From: Adineta ricciae
Taxonomy: Eukaryota > Rotifera > Eurotatoria > Adinetida > Adinetidae
Assembly: GCA_905250025.1 (NCBI GenBank)
Contig: CAJNOJ010000261.1
Span: 36,717 to 100,716 of the forward strand
Direction of reading: 5' to 3'
Length of the DNA stretch: 64,000 nt
The notes beneath the pieces were generated by a model. It was given only the letters and a program-made list of their open reading frames with translations, was not told the origin of the DNA and searched no databases. The first letter of the stretch is position 1. The number at the start of each line of letters is the position of its first letter. Shown piece by piece: positions 12,901 to 22,670 of the stretch. Made by a program: the position numbers and the translations under genes.

Positions 12901-13553
12901 AAATCTTTGTTGATTCTGATTGATTCTTTCATTGAGGATTGATTTTAGTTGTTTACGGTGCCAATCCATTACCGAAATTGACTTTTATTGTAGTCAAGAA
13001 ACGACATAATACACGTTTTTTTCTTTATCAAGACGGGAAAACGTTGAATGTTGAAGCAGGAACAGTAATTGATCAAGGAATAACTCATCCATCACAATTT
13101 GATTTTTATCTTTGTTCACAAGCAGCGATGTAAGAAATTTTATTTGAGGAAATTCGAATGAAAAAATTCTTTTCTTTTTTAGAATGGGTACATCTCGACC
13201 AACACTTTATCATGTTCTTCACGATGATATTGGATTTAATAGTGATGATTTACAACAATTAACATATTGGTTATGTCACACAGATATGCGTTGTACGAAA
13301 TCAGTTTCCATTCCAGCACCTGTTCATTATGCGCATCTAGCAGCGTATGGATCACGTTCGTTGAAATTTGAAGATGATCGAGATTCAGAAGGGTAAGAAG
13401 AAATTTTGAAAAGATCTTTTTCGCATTGAAATCTTTAGTTCGATGATTGATGGTGATGATGATGATGAACCTCAAACATATTCACTTGACGATATTCGAA
13501 CACAACTGATGATTCTTGATCCGAAAGTGGCTGATGATATGTGGTTTATCTAA
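9929..13553 (+). CDS. Argonaute, full length, predicted slicer tetrad intact, 13 exons, 1001 aa
   Basis: Exons: 9929-9953, 10010-10658, 10712-11004, 11056-11265, 11318-11559, 11612-12016, 12070-12322, 12372-12493, 12543-12642, 12698-12898, 12949-13129, 13183-13392, 13439-13553. All junctions are GT-AG, introns are 46-59 bp, and the sum is exactly 1002 codons. Domain order: disordered leader with two Trp-Gly motifs, N domain (YTNHFKVDM), PAZ (exons 4-5), the YPHLPC / LPMEV linker, MID (exon 7) and PIWI (exons 8-13). The RNase H-like tetrad reads D733 (FFGADVTH), E777 (SLEIIKEL), D810 ([10 protein letters not shown]) and H945 (VHYAHLAAY), so guide-directed RNA cleavage is predicted. By the [15 protein letters not shown] and [11 protein letters not shown] motifs it belongs to the Ago rather than the Piwi branch. 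Small-RNA partners cannot be told. Exon 1-3 and exon 11-13 duplicates lie at 7503 and 49692. Confidence 0.9.
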
Positions 13554-14173
13554 ATTGATCTTTAGTTGAAGAACTTCAGAAGTCTTCTGATCGAGAATGA
13601 TATTATGCAAGCAAACCATTTTGAATATCTATACTTAATTCTCTCAGTTTCGGAAAAATAAAAACTTCAGACTCAGGCGTAAATGTTATTTCGAAAACTT
13701 TTATCAATGCTAAACAAACTTATAAAAATAGAGTGAAGTAGAATGCTATCTTTCTCATATTGACTCAGATATAATGATATCATGGTTTATTCCGAATGAC
13801 GTATATTGGAATTTTCCTTGACACGTGTGTATTATTATATATACGCGTGCTGTTGGATTTCTCATTTTCAAAAATAAGCGAAGCTCTCAGACACTTAATC
13901 AACGAAGAAAAACAAAACAGGTAAGAGAGCATTTACGAAATCCATAGAGTATCAGTATATCTGCAGTTATATATAGTGCCCTCTGTGATAAACAAAGCAT
14001 AAAGGTACATAGGTGTTGTATATGATATCATTTATATATCGAATTCTTTTCTCATACTGGTTATTTTTTCTTTCTTGCCTTTTTCGACATCGTTCTAATC
14101 CATTGATTCTAATCGCACGCATACGTCTTTTTGTTTGAAGGTACTTTCGTGTACGACTTAAAGAGATTTCAAA
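13554..14173. other. Argonaute 3' flank and presumed leader of the next gene
   Basis: No coding exon recognised. An AATAAA-type signal lies near 13657, after the Argonaute stop. Towards 13920 a 'caggtaagag' donor could begin a 5'-UTR intron of the small gene at 14174. Confidence 0.35.
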
Positions 14174-14569
14174 ATGAGTCCACGCACTACTCACGTTGCG
14201 AACGCTTGCGATTGTCCAATCTGGGTCACATGTATTCCGAATCAACAAACTTCTGTTTCATTTGTTGCTCAACAGACCGAGAATCTCAGAGCAGAGGTTA
14301 ACCAAGGTGCAGGAAATGCTGCAATGTTATCGGGTCTAACTAAAATCAATCCAGGTAATAAGTTGGCCTGGGTAACGAACACAAGCCACTTTAGTGGGGA
14401 AATGGTTTATATAACGATTTTCTAGGAAAAGAATGGTCAGTATAAACCCGTGTGCTTAGGGTTTGTAGTGGAAGCGAATAGAAGTGTAATAGTTGATGCT
14501 GAATATTGTGTTAAACGAACAAAAATGGGTGAAATATGGATTGATACCGATGGAAACGACCATAGCTGA
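14174..14569 (+). CDS. Small two-exon protein, 113 aa, unknown
   Basis: Exon 1 is 14174-14371 and exon 2 is 14426-14569, joined by a 54-bp phase-0 GTAACG...CTAG intron; unspliced reading hits a stop. The ATG gives MSPRTTHVANACDCPIWVTC, with no signal peptide and no membrane segment. The product has four cysteines, predicted beta-rich alternation and a clean C-terminus (GEIWIDTDGNDHS). The opening 'VANAxxxPIWV' resembles small beta-sandwich proteins of invertebrates, but I cannot name a family. A different donor (GTAATA at 14355) would end translation early, so I prefer the later one. It appears intact and lies between the Argonaute and an ADP-ribosyltransferase without obvious functional linkage. 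Confidence 0.55.
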
Positions 14570-15001
14570 GCTTTGAACGATATAAACTTTAAATTACAAA
14601 CCCGTCTACAATCAAAGCATTTTAGTCTGTTATTTCATCCTCACTGCCGAAATTTTCGTTGGCTACCATCGTTCACATCTCAGATGTTCTATTAAAATTG
14701 ATTCCAAACTATACATACGACCGTGTTTATCCTTTGTTCAAAGGATGTCTTGCGATATGTATGTGGGTTAGTTTCGAGTAGAATTTCAAGTTTCCAATAA
14801 TCGCGATTTCGCTCTGTATTCCATTGATCAGTATAAACTAAATTCAGAAATCATCATAAAAGATCCTAAATATATGAGTAAGACTCTAGAAAATTGTTAA
14901 TATCTATTTGATTTATATCTATATGATCGGAAGGGAATTAGAAAAAACGCCGAATACTGACAACAATAAAACAAAGTATTGAAATTTCTTTCTTCATTTC
15001 A
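14570..15001. other. Convergent intergenic region
   Basis: This holds the 3' flanks of the small plus-strand gene and the minus-strand ADP-ribosyltransferase. A possible minus-strand polyadenylation signal (TTTATT on the plus strand) occurs near 14967. Nothing else seen. Confidence 0.4.
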
Positions 15002-16183
15002 TTATGTCAAAAACTGCTGAAAACAGCAATCATCACAAAAACAAATTTCACATTTGTTGCATTGTAATAATTGTTTTGAATGTTTTCCACATTGACAGCA
15101 TTTATTCTTTAATACACAATGATGTTTACATTGATGATCAAGATATTTAAAACCATAACAATGGCCGATTTTGTGTTTACCACGGCAAAAATGACCGCAA
15201 TTTGTATTTCGACATACAAAATGCGTTTCAAGTTTTAATTCGGGTGTTGCTGGTGTAGGAGGAGCTACACATGAATATAGAAGCAAATTAGGTAAGTTAA
15301 TAATCATAATTGTATACTTACAAGTTTTTGATGTTAAATGTATAAACACTGAACCATCAGTTTGATGTTCCACCGTTTTCATTACGAGCAGTTTTGCTCC
15401 TGGGAGAATACTTCCATCTGATTTCTTTTCTGGAAATATGATCACTTTCATTTGATTATTTTCTGTATAATCACCCACTAATCTGCCATAATTCGGTTCA
15501 TAAGCAAGAATAATACTCGGTCCATTCAGACAATCTTTAATTTCATCAATTGAAGTTACGGCTGAGCCAAGTGAAGGATATAATGGTGTCGGTCCTGAAC
15601 TGAACATAGAGTTTGATGAATTTTGGTATCTCATCAGTTTCTCTTCGAGTTGTGAATCATACGAAGTTCCTTGAAAAATCGTTGTTTTTGCATACGGTAA
15701 TTTATCCAACGCATTTTTCAATAATTTCAAATATTTGAACCACGGTTTGACTTGTGCGCGCTGTCCTGAATCGAATGCTCGCTTTAATTCCTCGCATAGC
15801 GATGATGGTTCCCAATTCATTGAATAAAGATAAATCGCAGCTGATTCATCATGAGTAAGACGGTGTTTCGTTGAACGATTACATTTAGCTTTGGCTTGTG
15901 CGATACACTCAGGTAGATGCGCAATTTTACGGTTGGTAAATTTCAAAGCTTCTTCAAGTGATACATCTGGTTCATTCTGGTAACCATCGATTAGTTTCGA
16001 AATGTTTTGGGTAGTAATACAAAAATATTCAAAATGTTTTCTGCCAGTTTTTCGTTGAGACTCATTCGTAGTAGGTTGGACATAATTACTCGGCAATCGC
16101 TGTATTTGGGGTTCATCATCACAACAACAACAACGACAACAACAGCAACAACAACAATCGAGACTGCTACATGAAGACCCCAT
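15002..16183 (-). CDS. ADP-ribosyltransferase-like protein with acyl-anchor N-terminus and cysteine-rich C-terminus
   Basis: The start ATG at 16183 encodes MGSSCSS, a consensus N-myristoylation site, followed by eleven cysteines from a TGT/TGC microsatellite, probably palmitoylated. Residues about 105-180 match the bdelloid mono-ART core (DESAAIYLYSMNWEP, LKRAFDSGQRAQVKPWFKYL, LDKLPYAKTTIFQG). The family's R-S-ExE triad is eroded: the 'YRG' arginine is Gln (TIFQG), no clear STS is seen, and no ExE precedes 'LPGAKLLV'. A 57-bp in-frame intron (15265-15321, GTAAGT...TGTAG) is predicted; retaining it would only insert 19 residues. The C-terminal 70 residues hold about 17 Cys and several His (CxxCGHxC, CQCGKH, CxxCEICFCDDCC), a likely zinc-binding module. 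Expected at membranes; transferase activity doubtful. Confidence 0.75.
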   Translation of the reverse strand: MGSSCSSLDCCCCCCCRCCCCDDEPQIQRLPSNYVQPTTNESQRKTGRKHFEYFCITTQNISKLIDGYQNEPDVSLEEALKFTNRKIAHLPECIAQAKAKCNRSTKHRLTHDESAAIYLYSMNWEPSSLCEELKRAFDSGQRAQVKPWFKYLKLLKNALDKLPYAKTTIFQGTSYDSQLEEKLMRYQNSSNSMFSSGPTPLYPSLGSAVTSIDEIKDCLNGPSIILAYEPNYGRLVGDYTENNQMKVIIFPEKKSDGSILPGAKLLVMKTVEHQTDGSVFIHLTSKTCKYTIMIINLPNLLLYSCVAPPTPATPELKLETHFVCRNTNCGHFCRGKHKIGHCYGFKYLDHQCKHHCVLKNKCCQCGKHSKQLLQCNKCEICFCDDCCFQQFLT

Positions 16184-16943
16184 TTTTGTGTAACTTCAGT
16201 GTCTGAAATTTTACGAGAAAAATTGAAAGAAATACATTTTATTCGCGAATTCAGATCATTTTAAATACTTGAGGGCAACGACAAATACTTTTCTTTCTTA
16301 TACCAACACAAATACTATTCAATACTCTGTTTTACTACGAGAAAAATTTCTAGAAATTCTTATTCATTCCTGCTCGAACTAAATGTAAGATTTCGTGAAG
16401 CCTTCACTGAATAAAACTGTATGTTTATAGCAAGACAATTAGTTCTATGAATGGCAGCGAAATTTATTCTGTCTTTACCATTTTTCGTCTAATAAAAATA
16501 ATGTTTTGTTTCATTGTCATCAATGAAACATTCGTGATTCTTTTTTTCTTTTCTTCCTACTAAGAAAGAAACGATGTACCTAGAATCAAAATAACAACAC
16601 AATTCTTTACACACGATTTTTGACGTTCAACAGTATTGAACGATACCAATACAATCTTTCAAATCTTTAGCAAACTGTACATCCAGTTTACGGTGGAACT
16701 CGTAAATCTTGTAGAAGAGTGGTTGGTCGCTCATTGTGAAATAGTGTGTGATCGATATCTAAAGAATACGCAACGATGAAGAATATTATCATTCAGATTT
16801 CCAGTTATACATCAAACAAACCATGTCACGAATGGAAAAAAATTCAAGTTTTTCATCTTTATTCTCTTCTGATAGTGAAACAGACGAGAAGACATTCGAT
16901 GATTTACCAATCACTGTACGCGAATTCGGATGAAATCTATTTC
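16184..16943. other. Intergenic region, right half duplicated at about 19885-20263
   Basis: No gene recognised. From about 16686 onward the sequence recurs after the N at 19881, including 'cagtttacggtggaactcg'. It is the 3' flank of the 7TM receptor gene in both copies. Short frames here (for example 16776-16988) are not convincing. Confidence 0.5.
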
Positions 16944-17861
16944 TTAGTCTTGAGGTTGAACAAGATGGATTCTTCGACGGAATTCTGAGTGAGAGAAAAG
17001 TATAACGAACGGATAAAATAAATGAATAAAATAAGGTAAAATATAGAAGTAATCGACAACAAATTGAGGAGAAACACCTCCAAGATAGAAATTAATATAA
17101 ATCGCCGCAGTTTGGAGGGGCGCCCAGCCTAAAACGTAGAGAATTGTGACACTTAATAGCTGAAGGATCAGTTTTCTATCGCGTTTCCAATCAACTAAAT
17201 TCATTTGCATTCGACGTTTTTGTAAAAGAAAACGAAGAAATAAACTAAAACTCAAACATGGAATCGAAAATATCGGAATCCAATTATTAATTATTGTATC
17301 AACATTTCCCATTAAAACATTAAAAAAATAACACGGAGCTAAACAAAGTAATTGATTATAATTATATTCCGATTTACATGGATAAACAAAGATTAAAATC
17401 AAATAAAATATCCACGGATAAACCATACAAATGACTATCGGAATAAAATGATATTTGAAACGATCTGTCCTTCTTGGAAAATGATTCAAACGAAAGATTA
17501 ACCAATGACGTTCACTACAAGCAAATGTCATTAGAATTAAATTACTTATATTAATACTATAATGTATCCATGTCCAAATGGAACAAAAAATGTCATTCGC
17601 TGGTTGAACATATGATGTGAATAAAAACGATTCACTTAATGAAATTGGAATTAAAACAAAAAGAAAACTACTGAATAATAAAATTATAATGATATCATTG
17701 TGAATGGAACGACGAAGAGTTTCAGTTTTAATGTATCGAAAAAATAAATATATTGAACAGATTAACGATGGAATTTGAAATGCGAGAAAACAGAGAAATT
17801 TAATTCGATTGAGTAAACGAGGTGAAGAGACGATGATCGCATTTTCAGACTCATTCAACAT
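16944..17861 (-). CDS. Rhodopsin-like 7TM receptor (orphan), 305 aa
   Basis: A single exon runs from ATG 17861 to 16944. Seven hydrophobic segments are visible: FLCFLAFQIPSLICSIYLF, IIIILLFSSFLFVLI, SIWTWIHYSINISNLILM (ending in the SERHW variant of the DRY motif), IPIVICMVYPWIFYLILI, WIPIFSIPCLSFSLFLRF, ILQLLSVTILYVLGWAPLQ (WAP in TM6) and YILPYFIHLFYPFVILF (TM7, with YP in place of NPxxY). The N-terminus has a glycosylation site. This compact intronless type is a large orphan receptor family in bdelloids; the ligand is unknown. It lies tail-first after an ABC-transporter gene in the same orientation. The arrangement is repeated at 20264-27201, where the receptor has lost its N-terminal half. 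Confidence 0.85.
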   Translation of the reverse strand: MLNESENAIIVSSPRLLNRIKFLCFLAFQIPSLICSIYLFFRYIKTETLRRSIHNDIIIILLFSSFLFVLIPISLSESFLFTSYVQPANDIFCSIWTWIHYSINISNLILMTFACSERHWLIFRLNHFPRRTDRFKYHFIPIVICMVYPWIFYLILIFVYPCKSEYNYNQLLCLAPCYFFNVLMGNVDTIINNWIPIFSIPCLSFSLFLRFLLQKRRMQMNLVDWKRDRKLILQLLSVTILYVLGWAPLQTAAIYINFYLGGVSPQFVVDYFYILPYFIHLFYPFVILFSHSEFRRRIHLVQPQD

Positions 17862-18139
17862 TAGTTCTTCTGAAACATTTCTTTCTTGTCTGAATGAAAC
17901 TATTTAGATGAGGTTTAGCTGAAAGAGGAAATGGTTAATTAGAAGTCTTTCTTGTTTTTAATTAAAACAACATTTCTTCTATTAACACTATATCAAAACA
18001 ATGTCAACAGATGTCTCGAGTATACTTGATTTTTATAGAAGATTTTTCCATAAATCTTAGTTTCGTGTGACGATAACTTCACATCGGAGTGATTTTGATA
18101 CGGAATTTATTAAGTCAAAACTTCATGTGAACAAGAAAT

Positions 18140-19880
18140 TTATTGATATTGTTTTAAAATATTCATCGGTTTATCAAAATCGGTTAAAGAACCTTTGTCT
18201 AAAACTAAAATCTGATCACAATTCTTCACAGTGTTCAATCGATGAGCGATAATCAAAACCGTTCGATCGGAAAACTTCGTTGCAATAACATTTTGAATAA
18301 TTTGATCAGTTTCATAATCCACATTCGCTGTTCCTTCATCAATCAATAAAATCTTCGTTTTTCTCAAAATCGCTCGTGCAATACAAATCAATTGACATTG
18401 TCCAAAACTTAAATTTTCTCCTCGTTCATTAATCATCATCTGCAAACCAGCNATCTAAGAATTCAATAAATAATCTAACAAAATGTTCTTCAACTTGAAA
18501 AACACGAATTGGAATAAGACCATTCAATGATGACGAGTAAAGACTGTAAATTGGAGCGCGAGTTAAACTTTCCAATTGTTTTAATTGTCGATTTGTTATT
18601 CGAAACAAATGAGCAAAATATATAAAAACTGGAATTAAAATGAGAAATAAAATAATCATATAAGGATTTGTCAAAGTTATCATTACAAATGAACCAAATA
18701 ATGTTGATACTGTTGATAACCCAAAGATGAATGATCGTGGTAAGAATTCATCAATGATTTGTTGATCTTTACTCACACGATTGAGATTTCTTCCTATTGG
18801 ATTACTTTCATAGAATTCCATTGATGTACATAACAACCCTTTAATCATTCGATTATGAAAACAATGTGTTCCATTTAAGAATATATGAAAAAAAAGATTT
18901 ATCGAAAGTAAATTCGTTCCTAGAAGACTTATCGTTAAAATGGAATATTTATAAACGAAACTAATTGGATGAATCTCTTCTCGATTGATTTGTCTTAATG
19001 TTTGTCCAATCCAATAATTTGTTCCATCGAATAAAATTTCGCTGAACAGAAATAAAAGAATAAAAAGACAAAAACCAGATAATCCACATGGTGGTGCAGT
19101 GAATAGTCGATTCCAAAGCGACCAATTGGAATATATTTCAGTTGGTTTTTCATCACAGATGATCGAAGGATGATCAATGGCACCGGATTCTTTGTGTAAC
19201 ATTGTTTTTATGAACGAATCTTCTTCTTGAGTATTTCGATCTTCGTTTACAAAATTTTCGTTGAATTCTTTTTGAAAACCATTAGAAAGATAAATAATTT
19301 GATTCGTCTCTTGAAGAAATTCCAATTGATGTGTCACTAACAAACGAGTTTTTGTTTTCAACAAACCATTCGAACCAAAACATCTTTCATAAATTAATTT
19401 AGCCACAGCTCGATCAACAGCCGCCAATGGATCATCAAACAAATAAATATCCGCTTTCTTATACAAAGCACGTGCTAAAGCTACTCGTGCTTTTTGTCCT
19501 CCGCTCAGATTCACTCCTTTCTCGCCAATCATTGTTAAATCACCTCGTGTTCCCAATAAATGAAGATCTACGTCAAGACAACACGCGTAAATGATCTCTT
19601 GGTATCGTTGATCATCATAGATTTCATTGAGAAGAATATTGTTCCTTAAAGTATCGACAAATATCCATGGAGATTGAGAAACATATGAAAATGAACTTTG
19701 GTTTGTGTCAATTTCACCTTCGATGAGATTCATTTCGGCAAGAATAGCAGCGAGAAATGAAGATTTGCCAGATCCAACTTGACCAAATATTCCAACGAAA
19801 CTTCCTGCTGCAATTGAAACGTTTAATGAAGATAAACAAATTTTATTCGAATTCCAAGAAAAACTCGCATTTTTCATTGT
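18140..19880 (-). pseudogene. ABCC transporter fragment (second copy) with internal loss at a single N
   Basis: Two pieces of the gene at 23497-27201 lie in order: 18140-18451 is the last part of NBD2 (LSFGQCQLICIARAIL, LLIDEGTANVD) and 18453-19880 covers NBD1 (GQVGSGKSS, LSGGQKARVALARAL, YLFDDPLAAVD) into TMD2. At the N (18452) about 705 bp present in the complete copy are missing: the end of TMD2 and the Walker A half of NBD2. At the N (19881) the rest of TMD1 is missing. As written it cannot encode a transporter. It is either a truly truncated duplicate or an assembly-collapsed allele; sequence identity to the complete copy is very high throughout. Confidence 0.85.
18452..18452. other. Single-N junction replacing about 0.7 kb
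   Basis: The left flank matches about 23808 and the right flank matches about 24517 of the complete transporter copy, so the N marks a skipped segment and not one unread base. Confidence 0.85.
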
Positions 19881-19881
19881 N
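19881..19881. other. Single-N junction between ABC fragment and receptor 3' flank
   Basis: To the left is the NBD1 start of the transporter. To the right is sequence matching the receptor 3' flank (about 16650 onward). The join lies inside a coding exon of the transporter. Confidence 0.85.
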
Positions 19882-20263
19882 TTCTTTATATACGATTTTT
19901 GAACCGTACATACAGTTTACGGTGGAACTCGTAAACCTTGTAGAAGAGTGATTGGTCACTCACTGTGAAAGTTTGAAAGAGGAGTCGCCCAGCAAATCTG
20001 AAATTAAATGAAAAACTTGTCTCTTTGGGAACATGACCGGTTTTGCAATATGTAACATCATAGTGTTTCATCGATATCTAAAGAATACGCAAGGATGAAG
20101 AATATTATCATGCTGATTTCTAGCTGTACATTCAAACAAATCATGTCGCGAATGGAAAGAAATTCAAGTTTTTCATCTTTATTCTCTTCTGATAGTGAAA
20201 CAGACGAGAAGACATTCGATGATTTACCAATCACTGTACGCGAATTCGGATGAAATCTATTTG

Positions 20264-20649
20264 TCAGTCTTGAGGTTGAACAAGATTGATTCTTCGACGG
20301 AATTCTGAATGAGAGAAAAGTATAACGAACGGATAAAATAAATGAATAAAATAAGGTAAAATATAGAAGTAATCGACAACAAATTGAGGAGAAACACCTC
20401 CAAGATAGAAATTGATATAAATCGCCGCAGTTTGGAGGGGCGCCCAGCCTAAAACGTAGAGAATTGTGACACTTAATAATTGGCGGATCAGTTTTCTATC
20501 ACGTTTCCAATCAACTAAATTCATTTGCATTCGACGTTTTTGTAAAAGAAAACGAAGAAATAAGCTGAAACTCAAACATGGAATCGAAAATATCGGAATC
20601 CAATTATTAATTGTCGGATCAACATTTCCCATTAGAACATTAAAAAAAC
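20264..20649 (-). pseudogene. 7TM receptor, C-terminal 40% only (second copy)
   Basis: The reading from 20632 to 20264 is almost the same as residues 184-305 of the receptor at 16944-17861: TM5, TM6 with LGWAPLQ, TM7 and the tail ending in NLVQPQD. Homology stops abruptly at about 20649, where a foldback element begins. TMs 1-4 are not present further on. The sequence normally just upstream of the receptor start reappears only at about 23153, so the front half of the gene has been replaced by roughly 2.5 kb. A truncated receptor with three helices is not expected to work. Confidence 0.85.
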
Positions 20650-20652
20650 AAG

Positions 20653-20957
20653 TAGCGCTCGTCGTGTCGACTCACTTAACCCTCGACTGTGGAGAACAGA
20701 TATTTTTGTCATGTCGCAATTGTGAGACAAATTGATGTATCAGTGTTTTATATATGAAAAAACAATTCAAATGTTTTTGCGCAGATATACTTAGGAACTT
20801 TCGAAAACAAAATACTGAATTTCTTTGTGTAAAAGAGCATTTGAATTGTTTTTTCGTATATAAAACTGCTAGATCAATTTGTCTCATAATTGTGACACGA
20901 AAAAAATATCTGTTCTCCACAGTCGAGGGTTAAGTGAGTTGGCACGACGTGCGTTAC
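20653..20957. mobile_element. Foldback/MITE-like element, about 305 bp with ~120-bp inverted arms
   Basis: The left arm (20653-20773) and right arm (20838-20957) are imperfect reverse complements. Shared stretches include 'cttaaccctcgactgtgga' and 'gaacagatatttttt'-like, then 'gagacaaattgat' and 'aaaaaacaattcaaatg'. The centre (20774-20837) is unpaired. There is no coding capacity. It sits exactly at the breakpoint of the truncated receptor. No target-site duplication could be identified because the left flank is receptor sequence and the right flank is unrelated. Confidence 0.8.
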
Positions 20958-21332
20958 CTGTTGTCATATGCAACAAAGTAGTTGTTTGAATTTGATTTTG
21001 ATTATTATTATTTCAATAAGCCATCTGATGATCTTCTTAGCAGAAGTGAAATCTAGATTATGGCAGCTAATCTCACTCACACCCTGAAATTAAAGACAAA
21101 AATAAGAAAAATTTTTTCTCTTTTTTTTCCAATGATTTTTTTTGTTCGTTAACATAAACTATATAGAAAACATATATGACTTTATTTAAGAAATTCCAAA
21201 ATCAGACATTTTCTTAAAAATCATTAAAATCAATGATTTAAACAAACTTTTTAGTTGGTGATTTTTCTTCTATAAATTCAAATGTAAAGAATCAATTTGT
21301 TTCTATTCAAAGAATAATTTCTTCAATAAAAA
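20958..21332. other. AT-rich leader region of the NHL gene
   Basis: No coding exon seen. Presumed promoter and 5' UTR of the gene beginning at 21333. Confidence 0.35.
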
Positions 21333-22670
21333 ATGTTCTTTTTAATTTTATTTCTCTTTATTGGCAAAATATCAGGTAAATTTTCTCTAAGGAATTCAAA
21401 TTAATCTTAAATTATTTAAGGAATTTCGTATAGTCAACCAAATTTCTCTTTTAATGCATTATGGAATCCAAATGGAACAACAATTCTTAATGAAACTTTC
21501 ATTGGATTTGATCTTTTAGATTTTTTTATCGATCAAAATAATACATTTTATATTCCAAATCGAAATACAGGACAAATTCTTCTTTTTTCACAAAGAAATT
21601 TAACAAAAACTATTTCTATAAATTTAACAAATTCATCAACAATATTTGTAAAAACTAATGGAAATATTTATGTTGATACATTTTATTCAATTTATGGTGG
21701 AATTAGTGAAATTAAATATAATATGATAATAAATCCAATTAAAAGAATGAATTTATGTCAACAATGTTTTGATTTATTTGTTACTGAAAATGATATTCTT
21801 TATTGTTCATTTACGGAACGTCATCAAATTCTTGCTAAATCATTAATTAATAATTGGAATCTCTTATTAATTGTTGCAGGAACAGGTACACAAGGTTCAA
21901 CATCAACAACACTTCGATATCCTCATGGAATATTTGTTGAGAATTTAACATCAAATTTATATGTTGCTGATTGTGGAAATGATCGAATACAATTATTTCA
22001 ATCAGAAAAATTAACTGCTATAACAATTGTTGGAAATGGATCAATAAATATAACAATTAATCTTAATTGTCCAACAGCAATTATTTTAGATACGAGTAAA
22101 TATTTATATATTGCTGATTCCGGTAATAATCGTATTATTGGTCAAGAAATCAATGGTTTTAGTTGTTTAATTGGATGTTCAAATTCATTTGGTTCAGCAT
22201 CAAATCAATTGAATCAACCGTTGAGTCTAAGTTTTGATAATTCAGGAAATATTTATGTTAATGATCGAGGAAATAATCGAATACAAAAATTTAATTTAAT
22301 TCGCCCTGAATGTTTCTCTTATATAACAATTAATGATCCATCACGATTAACTACAGACAATGGAGGATGTTTCTTATGTGATGCCACAGTATTTAATTCA
22401 ACTACCACATGGGTTCGATTTATTGGTGCCGGTGGAACACAGCTCGCCACTACTCCTCCACTTTCAAATCGATGTAGAACATGTGCTGCTGGTTGGTATA
22501 GAGGTTCATTACCAGCACCAGGTATGACTGTTAATGGAACAGTATGTTATGTATGGAATTCTGATAATTGCAGTATGCCAAATCAAATAAGTGCAACGAA
22601 TTGTGGTTCATTTTATGTATTTGGTCTTGTTGCACCACAAGCATGTCTTCGTCGTTACTGCACAATATGA
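21333..22670 (+). CDS. Secreted NHL-repeat protein with a D8C-type cysteine domain, 430 aa
   Basis: Exon 1 is 21333-21375 and exon 2 is 21421-22670; a 45-bp GTAAAT...TTAAG intron keeps the frame. The start MFFLILFLFIGKIS is a signal peptide. Residues about 170-330 hold NHL blades: YPHGIFV, LYVADCGNDRIQLF, LYIADSGNNRI, IYVNDRGNNRIQKF. The last 90 residues follow the spacing of the D8C/D10C domain of uromodulin and GP2: WVRFIGAGGTQLAT, NRCRTCAAGWYRG, GTVCYVWNSDNC, NCGSFYVFGLV, ACLRRYC. It is predicted to be extracellular, a propeller joined to a disulphide module; the partner is unknown. It lies within the stretch that replaced the front half of a duplicated receptor and is transcribed opposite to its neighbours. 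It looks intact. Confidence 0.8.
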
